Below, one piece after another: positions 34,478 through 45,332 of a stretch of 64,000 nucleotides of DNA. Origin of the DNA: Neurospora crassa OR74A (taxonomy: Eukaryota; Ascomycota; Sordariomycetes; Sordariales; Sordariaceae). The stretch's first letter is position 1. Every line of letters begins with the position of its first letter. The notes under the pieces are model-generated. The model was not told where the DNA came from. It saw nothing but the letters and a program-made list of their open reading frames with translations, and did not search any database. Where the stretch lies: contig NC_026505.1 in NCBI RefSeq assembly GCF_000182925.2, forward strand, positions 1,488,001 through 1,552,000. The letters run 5' to 3'. A program made the position numbers and the translations under genes.

Positions 34478-36693
34478 GAATTGCAATCCTGATAACTTTG
34501 GTGCCCTTGTCGTTGTCCGTTCACAGCGTCGGGGGCGGAATCAGCAGTCATCCCCATTCCCGCCCCATTTTCCATCCCTATCCCAGTCCCCCGCACAAGC
34601 AACGCATTCACCAACTCCAGCGGGTTCATCGAAAAATCTCTTCCCAGATTCCACCACCCCTAAAACAAAAAGATGGTCGCGAGCGGACCAAGGAGGCTGA
34701 TAACTGTAGCAAGAACGAGAGCGGGGATCTGAGCGGCATAGAGCACGCGAACCTGGTTGCTTTGGTAAGGCACGGTTTGTTGCGCGAGCGGGAGGGTTGT
34801 TTGGTTGGTGGCCGAATTGGTGAGCGCAGCAAAGGCATTCCATTCCACCGCGTCCACGATGGCGAGGCGGAGTACCAGTTCGCGGAAGCTCTTGAAAATA
34901 TCGTCCATTGGATCGTCAAAGGTTGCGCTGCACAAGTCGTAGTTGCCGGGTTCTTGGTTGTAGTAGATGAAAGAGGCCAGCCCCTTGCGGAGAGGGTCGG
35001 ACATGACGAGGTACTCTCTGGGACTCTCGGGTGTTATACGGATGGACCCCATAGCCATGCTGATTTGGGCGTCCCAGAGCTGGCTAGTAGATTGCGAAAG
35101 GAACTCGATTTTGGGCAGTTGGCCTGGGTCACTGGGTTGTTGTTTGAGAGGGTTAGCATGGTTGGATCAAGAACGATATAAGCGGTGACGTTTTGTTCGA
35201 TATAAGGGGAGACGTGTGCGCACAACGTACCTATGCTTGACTGGTTTCACGATGGAATCCCCCGTCCAGCTATCCGAGACAAAAGTGGCGTTTCCCCCAT
35301 TCACCTTCAGATCATAGCTTACTATAGATGTCTTTAGCCAGCACAGTTGGCTCACAAGCTTAGCACCGTTGCACTCTGGGATTATTTTGCGTGTCACGTT
35401 GACCAAGATGCCTTCGCCGCGCCTGTAGTGGTCCAGGTCCCCGATTACTCCCTTGGTGATGCCAATATGAAACGCATCCACCCAGAAGTTGCGTCTCTTT
35501 TCGGTTAGTAGTGTATCTAAATCCACTGTCGCCGTCGAGGTGATGCAGTCCGAATAGTCAAACCCAAATGCCGTTACAGCTAGTGAACAGTTACTGCATG
35601 ACTCGGCCCCTCGCAAATGGATGGGTGTTTTTGCCTGGAAACCGCGCAGTGCTTCTTGGTACCCAGAATCCCTTCCTGGCACACGCAAGTCTGTCGTCGG
35701 TATCTCTTTGGGGATTGGGAAATCACTGCTCATGATGTCCGAATATGGCGAGATTTCGAGGTCAATAGTCCCTGGGATAGGTATCTCGCCTGTCTCAATA
35801 ACCAAGGCTCTTTGCATTAGAGGGCCTCGGAATAAAGAGGTGACGGTAACAAGAAGGGAAACTGAGAAGGAGCCGTGAGAGCGATTAGTATGGTTTCTTT
35901 GTCAAGGAGCTGACGGACCGGCTGTAAAAGTTTTCGAAAGACTTACCCAAACTGACACGAGCAACTCTGCCTCGAGCTAGGGAGGTGATGGCTCCCCAAA
36001 CACTCGTCGCTCCTTCATAGTGATAGTACAAGTCCGCCAAACGCATCCGACCGCTGACAGCTCGTACCCAGAACTGCGTGACCCAGCCATATACAAAAGA
36101 AAATCCCAACAGGGTATTTGCTACAGTCGAACTATAGGCTAGGAGGACGCTAGGCTGCATGACTCCGGACCAGTCCTTCTCAAGCTTGTCATTGCTCACA
36201 AGTATAATAGATATAGCTACAACGGTGCCTATTTACGTTGTGACTCTTATTAGCACCCAAGGACAATCAAAGTCTCATTGTACACCATGCTCTAACCCAA
36301 GGGTGCATGTATAGGAGGGCGGTGCTCACAAGCTATGCTCAACAACAAAGGTACCAGTCCCATATAAGGGAACTGTTTGACAAATCCGGGTTGCCATGGA
36401 TACAACTTGTCGTCACTATAAGCCGAAGCCGACGGGTAGTACGGTTCGGCCGGACTGATTGACCGTGATGTGTCCCGCTCAAGCTCCGACTGCTGCTCCA
36501 ACCCTCTGCCTCGAGTTTCATGGTCGGTCTCGGGGCGATCAGGTGGACGTTCCCACGAAAAACTTGTTCTCACATCTCCGTAGATGTGGTCCTGGTCATA
36601 TCTCCATGTCGAGTACACCGGTTGTTGGGCGTACTGGTGATAATGGCTTGGAGATATGGCGTGGTGGTCGGGTCCATTCTCTCGGGGGTTCAT
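34231..36693 (-). pseudogene. Copy 2 of the tandem membrane-protein family, interrupted by an in-frame TAG
   Basis: Exons are 36693-36330, 36228-35947, 35861-35231 and 35131 onward, with phases matching copy 3. Translation from MNPRENG would stop at a TAG at 34660-34662 after 582 residues. In copy 3 the same place reads LFLFWGWWKLGRDFSMSPLE, so the TAG replaces a conserved Trp codon (TGG). The frame after the TAG stays open for another 142 codons, through NLGRDFSMNPLELV and a run of 12 Gln. The N-terminal part is Tyr/Pro/Ser-rich, followed by spans near KQFPYMGLVPLLLSIAC and VVAISIIL, a large Cys-containing extracytoplasmic region with glycosylation sites, and a last span ALVLATVISLLGPLATIFLF just before the stop. 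Function is unknown. It may be a recent null allele, or a truncated protein lacking the cytosolic tail. Readthrough or a sequencing error is also possible. Confidence 0.75.
34441..34476 (-). repeat. (CAG)12 run coding poly-Gln in copy 2
   Basis: Twelve CAG codons on the minus strand lie in the open frame downstream of the TAG in copy 2. The run is perfect, so its length may vary between strains. Confidence 0.95.
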
Positions 36694-37615
36694 GGCTGCT
36701 TCCAAAATCAAGTGAGTGTCTGCTGAAACCCCGGTAATGACCTAGCTGGAAACTGCAGAGCGAAGAATGTTGGAGGCTGGAAAAGGCGACAACGAAGAAG
36801 GGCTTGATTCTGGAGTTGTCTAACGGAAGAGGAGAAACGAAAAGCAGGGCAGCCTAAACACCTGGAAGGGATTGCCGGTGAATGAGCCGCACAGGGTTCG
36901 TTCTTCTGTTTTATAGGAAGGTTCTGGATTCCGGGAAGGAACCATCATCATTGGGGAAGCGGGAGGTCTTGGGGGTGAAGTTGGAGGTCTTGGGAAGGCA
37001 CCGCCCAGGAGCAACGAGTCTACAACCTTACAGTAACAACCAATCAGAACCCCAAACACAACAAGACCAGACGATTCATCTGGGCAAGACAGCCCCATCT
37101 GTAGTCTCTCATAGTACTTAGCAACAGTCGTGCTCCGAATTGTCAGCCCCCATCCGCTCCGCCGCCACACGAACTAGACTCCGCTAGACTATTTACAAGA
37201 ATGTAACGGCTGCCTGGCTTCGCCCAGCCAGTCCGGTAACACACAGGCAATATATATACCGAACACGACGCAGTAAGACGGCGGTTATGAGTGTCGGCAT
37301 AGACGTGTAAACCCTATATGGTCACATAGCTAGGACATGGCGCAACCCATCTTTGTCTGCCCTGGAACCTCCAGACCAGATCTGGAAGAGAACCTGAACT
37401 ACAAAAGCTGTTGGTGACGAGAAGATTGTTGATCGAAAAAAAAACGATTGCAAAATAGTTCATGACAGGACCCTCTGGTCTCCAGTCCGTGATCCCACCG
37501 AAAATAACCAAACGGTGCAAGAGCTGACGACTGAGGTCGTGGATAAACATAACATGAAGCAAAATATAAAAAAGATTAAGGAAATCAGGCGTAGTCAAAA
37601 TAAAGAAGCGCCGAG

Positions 37616-37622
37616 AAAAAAA
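37616..37622 (-). terminator. RNA polymerase III T-run terminator of the 5S gene
   Basis: Seven consecutive T on the minus strand start four bases after the mature 5S 3' end. This is the usual pol III stop signal. Confidence 0.85.
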
Positions 37623-37625
37623 GAC

Positions 37626-37744
37626 ACATACAACACCAGGGATTCGCTGGTCGTCACCGACCCAACTACTAGTCTGGCCCTCACTGGCTTATCTATGGGA
37701 GAGCGGACGGGATCCCGAGTTTTCCAGTGGGTATGGTCGTATGT
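37626..37744 (-). rRNA. 5S ribosomal RNA
   Basis: The minus strand begins ACATACGACCATACCCACTG and ends CCCTGGTGTTGTATGT, with complementary ends forming helix I. Its 119 bases agree closely with the Neurospora 5S sequence as I remember it, including the internal stretches CTCGGGATCCCGTCC, AGATAAGCCAGTGAGGGCC and GTTGGGTCGGTGACGACC. Neurospora 5S genes are known to be dispersed singly through the genome rather than in the rDNA array, so a lone copy is expected. Transcription is by RNA polymerase III, with an upstream TATA box and a downstream T-run. It lies between the 3' end of copy 3 and the 5' end of copy 2 of the tandem membrane-protein family. Confidence 0.97.
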
Positions 37745-37766
37745 GTTTGTATGTTAGTCAGGTTCT

Positions 37767-37773
37767 GTTTATA
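37767..37773 (-). promoter_or_regulatory. TATA box of the 5S rRNA gene
   Basis: The minus strand reads TATAAAC at positions -29 to -23 relative to the first base of the 5S RNA. Neurospora 5S genes are known to need an upstream TATA element at about this distance, in addition to internal sequences. Confidence 0.85.
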
Positions 37774-37848
37774 ATCCGAGAGGCATGTACTAGTAATTTC
37801 GGGGAGTTGGGAGGGTGATGTTTGAGGACGCTAAACGTTGATGTGTGT

Positions 37849-40447
37849 TTACAACAACTCCCCTTTCCAAGGTTGACGTACAGCAGCAGCAGCCTCCTGA
37901 GAGCCGGACACCATTGCAAAACCAAGGTACTTGCCGATACCGCTTTCAACCACGCCGTACTGAATCGTCGGCTCTCCTTCTTCCTCTTCGTTTTCATTCC
38001 CGTCCTTCGAGTTCTTCCTTTGGCCGCGTTGGCGGAAATACTTGGCCAGTTCGTCAGCTGTAGCGTTGCCGCTGCAATCGGCGAAAACACTGGCCAAATG
38101 TTGTCCTTGTTCCTGATCGATATCACTGCCACTGACGCTGTTACAACTCCTTTGTGTCATTTCGGTGGCTGTCTCGTCCTGGATGGCCATATCATCGCCG
38201 GCTAAGTCATCATCATTGTTCATTAGTCGTTGGTTCTCTCCTAATGCTCTGGATGTGCGCCTCTCTTGTTGTTGCTGGAGAATTGCATTGGAAAACTCCA
38301 AAGGACTCATGGAGAAATCTCTTCCCAGCTTCCACCAGCCCCAGAAAAGGAACAGGATGGCCATTGGTCCGACAAGGCTGACTATGACTGCGAGAACCAG
38401 GGCTGGACGATCAGCGGCATATTGTACTTGGGTGGAGTGGAGTGTATATGGAATGCCTTTTTGCATAAGATCGGGTAGTTGTTGTACGCTGCTACTTTGG
38501 CCTGCAAGATAGTCGTAGGAAGGACCGGCAGCGGCACGAACAGACATGCGAAAGGCTATTTCGCGGTAAGTGTCGATGATATAATTCATGGGATCGTTGA
38601 AGTATTGATAGCATGGCAGGCCATCTTCATTGGCGGTCCAGTTCGCAGCGTACAGGTTGGCAATAAGACCTTCGTAGTTCATTGAATAATCGTGTATGAA
38701 GGCATACTGCATCCAAGAGGTGGAGCTGAAGAGTGAGGTTCCTAGTTGCCAAAGGGGAAGCACGGTGTTCTCCGTTGGATAGTGTAGGTCCTGCATATAC
38801 GCATAACTTGGAGGTGTTGGTTTAGTTCGACAAAGAAGTATGGGATAAGGCTCAAATCTAGCATTTTGACAACTTACATAGGCTTTACAAATTTGTCACC
38901 TTTCCAGCTCTTTGACTGCAAAGTCGCAATGTCTCCCTGAAGACTCACATTGTATTGTACTGCCCCAGGCTTAAGATTGCATGTATGATTAAGAAACAGA
39001 CCGGCGCATCCAGTATCAGTTTTTCGTCTTGTGGTGATTTGGATCATTGACCTGTTTGAAGAGATGGCATCGGGGTGATGAATAAGATCGTCGTCCATAA
39101 CTGGCCTTACGGAGGTCTCAAATATGATGTTTTTCCTAAATTCATTATGTTCTCTCAGTGGTTCGATCGCCTTGAAATCGAGATCATATGTATCCGAGCT
39201 GTTTCTTAGTTCTGTACAGTTGATAACATCGAAGCCGAATGCCTGAACCAATGATCTCAAGTTAGTCGTGGCCAGCGAAACGACAGCTCAAGATGGCACT
39301 ATGATGATTGGAGTATTGGGCCTAGAATATATCTCACCACGATAGTTAAGGTGCAGTTCTCACAATATACCCCTCTCATCCGAATGGGCGCTTTGTTTAG
39401 AAGGTCGCGGACCACATCTGAGAATCCAGGAGCGAATTGCCCAATGGGCCGCGTATACTCCACATTTAACTTGCCAAACTTTCTGCCCCAAAGGCTGCTG
39501 ATATTCAAAGTGACTGGAAGATCAATGGTATTGTTCTGCCATACATCGACCACTTGAACATACGAGGCTCGTTGCATCAGAGGACCGCGAAGGAGGGCCG
39601 TGACTGTGACGAGGATAGATACTGTACAAACGTAAGTGATGATGCCATAATATCTCTGATGTGGTAAAGACCGGGGCAGGGGAGTATTGAAATTCTAACC
39701 TAAACTGACGCGAATCGCCTTTCCCTGGAAGATGGACTTGACTGCGCCCATGGTGCTTGAAGATCCGGCCCAGTTATGGTGGAGGCTGCTAATCTGTATA
39801 TCGTGTCAATTGATATATCATACTGACTGACAGCCGAGAGATGCCGGAACTCAACTGGTAGCGGCGTTGTTGCTTGGACCCAGAAGAATATCACGGCCGC
39901 TTGGGCAAAGGCAAGCCCCATCAACGCGTTTGCAAGAGTCGATGTGTACGCCAACAAAACACCGGGTTGTCTGAGCCCGGACCAGTTCTTTTCCGAACCA
40001 CCATCGCTCTCGAGAACGACTCCTATAGCAATTCCTGTACCTAGTCCTTGCAGTTAGCATTGTCGGTACTTGGTCACAGCCTCAGTGTTGTGGTGAACGT
40101 AGGAACGAGTACTCACAGCTTATACAAAAGATCAGCGGAATTATCCCAAACCAGGGAAAACGTCTGAAGCCGCCTGGTTTCCAAGAGATCTTACCTGCGG
40201 AGTCATTTGATGAGTGTTTGATATGAGAAGACATCGGGTTTTTGATCAGCGGCTCCATGACTATCACATCAAGCTCTCCTGTGATGGACGAGCAAGAAGG
40301 TCTGGACCGAATATGTGAGTGGTAGTAAAGGGTGAAGAAGCGAGCTAGATGCCCATACTTATGAGATTTAGTCAACAGGAGGGTCTCGAAATTGCACATT
40401 GGTGGTTCGAGTGGGCGGCGCTGGAGTAGCTTTCCTTCAGTCGCCAT
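37849..40447 (-). CDS. Copy 3 of the tandem membrane-protein family, apparently intact
   Basis: This is an uncharacterised fungal multi-span membrane protein. My exon model is 40447-40117, 40040-39832, 39793-39700, 39621-39338, 39242-38878 and 38806-37849, which sums to 746 residues with all phases matching and the intron phases mostly shared with copy 2. Recognisable parts are a cytosolic N terminus ending WKPGGFRRFPWFGIIPLIF (first span), a second span AYTSTLANALMGLAFAQAAV, a third near VSILVTVTALLRGPLMQRA, and a long extracytoplasmic domain with Cys and N-x-S/T sites. A final span PALVLAVIVSLVGPMAILF follows, then FWGWWKLGRDFSMSPLEF and a cytosolic Gln/Asp/Glu-rich tail. The end resembles large uncharacterised fungal membrane families of the DUF3176 kind; I cannot name the family with certainty. 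The second intron would be only 38 nt, and one donor is GTTAGA, so those two junctions are uncertain. Confidence 0.72.
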
Positions 40448-41359
40448 GAGTGCTTTGAGACAGTGTATGCAGATTGGAAGCACCTTGTGTACAGACGTTC
40501 AAGTTGTGCGAACTCGGATCCCGCTGTATACTCAATCAGGGACGTGGTACTGAATAAATATACCTAGGTAGACGGCCGGCAAGGAGCTAAACCCAGCCTA
40601 AATTCATTGCAGAATAAAAAGGCATAGGCTCAGTCATCGTGTGCCGTTGTACAGCATGTTTATTGTAAACAGGAAAACCTGTGTTACGAAGTCTCGGTGA
40701 GGGAGTATATTCGCCTTGCATGGTGCCGCCTTTGCGGTTAACCTGACCGTGAAGGTTGAATGGTGCGAGGCATAAATGCTGTAGTTGCCGCACCTGCACA
40801 GAAAGAATTTAAATGGGAGGTTGAAGTTGGACATTGTTGGCTAGGCTGATCGCAGGCATTGCCATAGATGAATAATGCATTTCCCTTAGTGATGCTGCAA
40901 CACGAAGAGCAGACGAGCATCTGGGTGAAGTTGTCCCACTTCACGCCTCACTGAGCCAGGCCATTTCAGTTGCCGACGGCAGGAGCGCTGAAATATCGTC
41001 ATAGTTGTCTTCTATGGCCATCATGGCTCCGCTGACTGGTGATGGTGAAGACGGGAAAGGAGGTAGATGAATGATAGGAGGAAGTAAACAACGAAAGTGG
41101 AATTAAGCCGCCAAGCACTGGTGGAGTCGTAGACTGTTTACTTGGCACTGTGCCTGCCATTCGTTCGTCAAATGCCAAGAGCGCCTGGACCAGTGGCAGG
41201 CAGGCTTCAGTGCCCTGGAGTTCGACTTCCACTTCGACTTGCAGCCTGCCGGTATTTTGCCGCTAACTCAAATGTTTGGAGCTACCTCTACGGCCACCAC
41301 GGTCACAATCCTAGCCACCGCGTCTCTACAATACATCACGAATACAGAAAACCGCCACC
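40448..41359. other. Divergent promoter between copy 3 and prp6
   Basis: About 900 bases lie between divergent genes. A TACCTAGGTAGA motif lies at 40561. I see no further gene or family fragment. Confidence 0.5.
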
Positions 41360-44265
41360 ATGTCTAGACGGGATTTCCTCAGTCAACCCGCACCCGAGAA
41401 CTACGTCGCCGGTCTCGGTCGTGGTGCCACGGGTTTCACTACACGATCCGATCTTGGTCCCGCGCGCGAGGGTCCTAGTGAAGACCAGATCAAGGCGGCC
41501 GTCGCGAAGAGATCTGCACAGCTAGGTCTGACCGAGGCCAAGGACGACGACAATGAAGACGATGGCCGCTATCAGGATCCCGACAACGAAGTCGGCTTGT
41601 TCGCCGGCGGCATATACGAGAAGGACGACGAGGAGGCAGATCGGATATGGAAAGAGGTAGACGACAGGATGGCGAAGCGGCGACAGAAGCAAAGGTTAGT
41701 CATTACCTCGTATACATCACTTGACATCCTACATAAATTCACAAAACACCCTTCTACCCCTTCCCCAACACTTTCAAGCAAGCATGTGGTTTATCGGTCA
41801 AGATAGATGAAAAGCAGAGTACCGACAAGAAATCGCATTTTCACAGGGAAGCACGAGAAGAAGCCGAACGATTAGAGTACGAACGAAAGAACCCCAAAAT
41901 CCAACAGCAATTCGCCGGCCTCAAACGAGCGCTCGAGACGGTCACCGACGAAGAATGGGCAAACCTACCAGATCCCAAGGACCTTACCGGCAGGACCAAG
42001 AGGGCACGCCAGGCTCGCATGGAGCGCTTCTACGCCGTTCCCGACAGTGTCCTCGCTGCCGCGCGAGATTCCGGCCAGTTCGGTACCACCGTTGCAGAAG
42101 ACGGCACCGCCACCGAAGGGGTCAACAAGGATGGCACAGTTACAGATTTCGCAAAGATCGGTGCGGCTCGCGACAAGGTGCTGAGGGCGCGCTTGGAACA
42201 GCAATCACAGTCGAGTAGCGTGGCCACGGCGGGAAGCGCGACGAGTATCGACCCCAAGGGCTACCTGACATCGCTGTCGAGCATGCAGGGTGCGGAACAA
42301 AGCATTGGAGACATTGAGCAGTTCAGGAAGATGCTCAAGTCGGCTGTCGACTCGAACCCCAAACAGGCAGCCAGTTGGATTGCTGCAGCGAGATTGGAAA
42401 TCGCGGCGGGAAAGCCTGGTGCTGCCCGCAGCTTGATTGCCAAGGGCTGCGAACACTGCCCGAAGAGCGAGGATATTTGGCTGGAAAACATTCATTTGAA
42501 CGACAACCGGAACGCCAAGGTCATTGCGGCACAGGCTATTCAAGCCAACCCACACTCGGTCAAGCTTTGGGTGGAAGCGATGAAGCTGGAAAACGACCCT
42601 AGATCAAAGAAGAAGGTTATCCGGAGAGCTCTCGATCATAACCAAGAGTCCGAGGCGCTATGGAAGGAGGCTGTCAACCTCGAGGAGGACGTCGAAGACG
42701 CCCGCATTCTACTAGCCAAGGCGACGGAGCTTATCCCGGAGTCGCTCGACCTCTGGTTGGCACTGGCCCGTCTCGAGACTCCCGAAAACGCCCGCAAGGT
42801 TCTCAACAAGGCCGTCAAGAAGCTTCCCAACTCGCACGAACTCTGGATCGCCGCCGCTCGCCTGGAAGAACAACTAGGCGAAGGCAAGAAGCGGCCCGTG
42901 ATGAAGAACGCCGTCAAGTTCCTCGCCAAGCAGAACGCCATGCCCAAGCGCGAGGAATGGATCGCCGAAGCAGAAAAGTGCGAAGAGGAAGGCGCCGTCA
43001 TCACTTGCAGCAACATCATCGAAGAGACGCTTGGCTGGGGTCTCGACGAGGACGATGACCGCAAGGAGCTCTGGATGGAAGACGCGCGCGCCTCCATCAA
43101 CCGGGACAAGTTCGCCACAGCGCGCGCCATCTACGCCTACGCCATCCGCGTCTTCCCCAACAGCAAATCGCTCTACACGGCCGCCATCGACCTGGAGCGC
43201 AACCACGGCAGCAAGGAAGACCTCTGGCACGCGCTCGAAAAGGCCGTCGAGGCCTGTCCGCACTACGAAGTCTTCTGGCTCATGCTCGCGCGCGAGAAAG
43301 CCGCCGAGGCGGGCGTCGACGAGGCACGCCTCGTCCTTGCCCGCGCCTTCAAGCAGAACCCGGACAGCGAGGACATCTGGCTGGCGGCCGTCAAGCTCGA
43401 AGCCGACAACGGTTTCATCGACAAAGCCCGCGAACTCCTCAAGACCGCGCGCCAGAATGCGCCCACCGATCGCGTGTGGATGCGCTCCGTGGCGTTTGAG
43501 CGTCAACAAGGCGTCAACGAGGCCGCTTTGGATCTCGTCCAACAGGCCCTACAGCTCTTCCCTTCCAAGCCCAAACTCTGGATGATGAAGGGCCAAATCT
43601 ACGAAGACCTCGGCCAACTTGGTCCTGCGCGGGAAGCCTACAGCACCGGCGTGCGCGCCGTCCCTTCGTCCATCCCGCTCTGGCTTCTGTACTCTCGTTT
43701 AGAAGAAAAGGCCAACAATGTCGTCAAGGCGCGCTCGGTCCTCGACCGCGCCCGACAAGCCGTGCCCAAGTCCCCGGAGCTATGGACGGAACTCATCCGC
43801 GTCGAGCGGCGCGCGGGCAACTTGAACCAGGCCAAGTCGCTCATGGCGCAAGCGTTACAGCAGATGCCCAAATCGGGCTTGCTGTGGGCGGAAAGGATCC
43901 TCAACCTCGAGCCGCGCACGCAGCGGAAATCGCTGCTTGCCGAGGCGGTGAAAAAGGTGGAAGACGATCCGATCCTGCTGGTCACGGCCGCGAGAATTCT
44001 GTGGGCGGAAAGGAAGCTGGACCGGGCGCAGAACTGGTTCGAGAAGGCGCTGTTGCTGGATCGCGATGTGGGCGATACGTGGGCGTGGTATTACAAGTTT
44101 TTGGTGCAGCATGGGACGGAGGAGAAGAGGGCGGATTTGGTGGCCAAGTGCGTGTTGGTGGATCCTAGGCATGGAGAGGAGTGGACGAGGGTGGCGAAGG
44201 ATCCGAAAAATGCGGGAAAGAAGACGGACGAGGTGTTGAAGTTGGTGGCAGAGACGTTGTCTTGA
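41360..44265 (+). CDS. prp6: Pre-mRNA splicing factor Prp6 (Prp1) of the U4/U6.U5 tri-snRNP
   Basis: Prp6 bridges U5 and U4/U6 within the tri-snRNP. Exons are 41360-41694 and 41847-44265; the intron has a GTTAGT donor and a TTTCACAG acceptor, splitting an Arg codon. The product is 917 residues, the usual size. The N-terminal PRP1 domain starts MSRRDFLSQPAPENYVAGLG, with GRGATGFTTRSDLGPA and the acidic DPDNEVGLFAGGIYEKDDEEADRIW stretch (about residues 75-100). From about residue 250 on come many half-a-TPR (HAT) repeats, visible as recurring W..A..LE units: PKQAASWIAAARLE, SEDIWLENIHLN, SVKLWVEAMKLE, SEALWKEAVNLE, SLDLWLALARLE, SHELWIAAARLE and others. These repeats and the N-terminal domain make the call secure. 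Confidence 0.96.
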
Positions 44266-44694
44266 GGGGGGTTGTTTACTATGTAGACGGACTATTTGTG
44301 ATGCTAATGTGGTGTTGAGGCATGATCAGCCCTGGGTTTGGGTAAAAAAGACAAACAGACTCGTTAGAGCAGCGCAAATTTCATCTGATTCAATCACGAT
44401 CGGGGCTGTTATGTTTCTTTGTTTTGATGGTTCGCAATTGTTCGAATTAACTTGTTCCATAAAGTCCTTTCAAATGTCCTAACAAGTCCTAGAACTCCCG
44501 AATCATTCATGGATGATGCATTAGCTTTAGCGTGCGTAACGTAGCAAACCCTAACCTCCTCCCCCCCAAACTCATGATATCATTAACCTTTTCATCATTA
44601 TCAATCATAAACAAACGCCTGACATGCTTTCCCTTCGTCCGTCGAACTTGCCGTCGTTATTAGTTTCGGTGTTTATTTGGGGATCGCCGCCAAT
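44266..44694. other. Convergent spacer
   Basis: These 429 bases are the 3' regions of prp6 and the small minus-strand gene. No other feature is seen. Confidence 0.5.
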
Positions 44695-45332
44695 TTACTT
44701 GGAGTTGCCGCTACCAAACCAGCTGGAAACTCCAGCTTTGGCCTCGGCAGCCTTCTGCTCCACGGTGCGGTCGAACTGGTCAATCTTCTTGAGCGCTTCG
44801 GCCTTGGTGTCCTTGGCGAGGGCTTCGGCTTGCGACTTGGTTGAAGAGTAGGTCTTGTCTGCTTGGGAGACCTGTTTCGCAGTATCATCATCATCACTTG
44901 TCAGCACTTGTTTGCGTTCGCGTGTGGGAGAGGAGAAGGAGGAGGAGGAGGAGGAGGAGGAGGAGTAGTGGTGGTGAATGAAGGTAAAAGAAAAGAACTT
45001 ACAGCCTCATCAATCTTGCCACCGATCTCCTTGCCGTAGTGGGCACCCTCCTGGCGGGCGTTGGTCTGCGAAGAGTTGGGCAACTCAGACTTGATCTTGG
45101 CGGCGCCGCGGTGGAGGTCGGCTGGTTTTGATACATAGTTAGCATCGTTGCGCCAATGTGTTGGGGATAGAAATTAGTAGAGAGACGGAGGGTGTGATGA
45201 GGTGATGGGATGATACGCACCCTCAAACTTCTTCTCAGCGGCCGAAGGGCTGCCTCCAGACTTGTAGATGTAGTAGCCGCCGAGACCGACAACGCCGGCG
45301 CCGAGAATGGGGAGAATGCGAGACTGGGACAT
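44695..45332 (-). CDS. Small calcofluor-white-hypersensitive-type protein
   Basis: This is a small filamentous-fungal protein of a family usually annotated 'calcofluor white hypersensitive protein', linked by name to cell wall integrity; its molecular role is unknown. Exons are 45332-45221, 45121-45003 and 44871-44695, with phases 1 and 0, giving 135 residues. The N terminus, MSQSRILPILGAGVVGLGGY, is a hydrophobic Gly-rich anchor followed by YYIYKSGGSPSAAEKKFEG. The rest is an amphipathic helical, Lys/Ala/Glu-rich chain (HYGKEIGGKIDEA, then AEALAKDTKAEALKKIDQFD) ending SSWFGSG, resembling LEA-like or mitochondrial peripheral proteins. The second intron holds a GGA/GAG microsatellite. C-ending codons suggest good expression. 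The family name comes from memory of similar fungal annotations. Confidence 0.8.

Larger units (their letters stand above)
36694..37848. other. Spacer between copies 2 and 3, containing the 5S rRNA gene
   Basis: About 1.15 kb holds the promoter of copy 2 and the 3' flank of copy 3. The 5S rRNA gene with its TATA box and T-run are listed separately. Otherwise nothing coding is seen. Confidence 0.6.
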
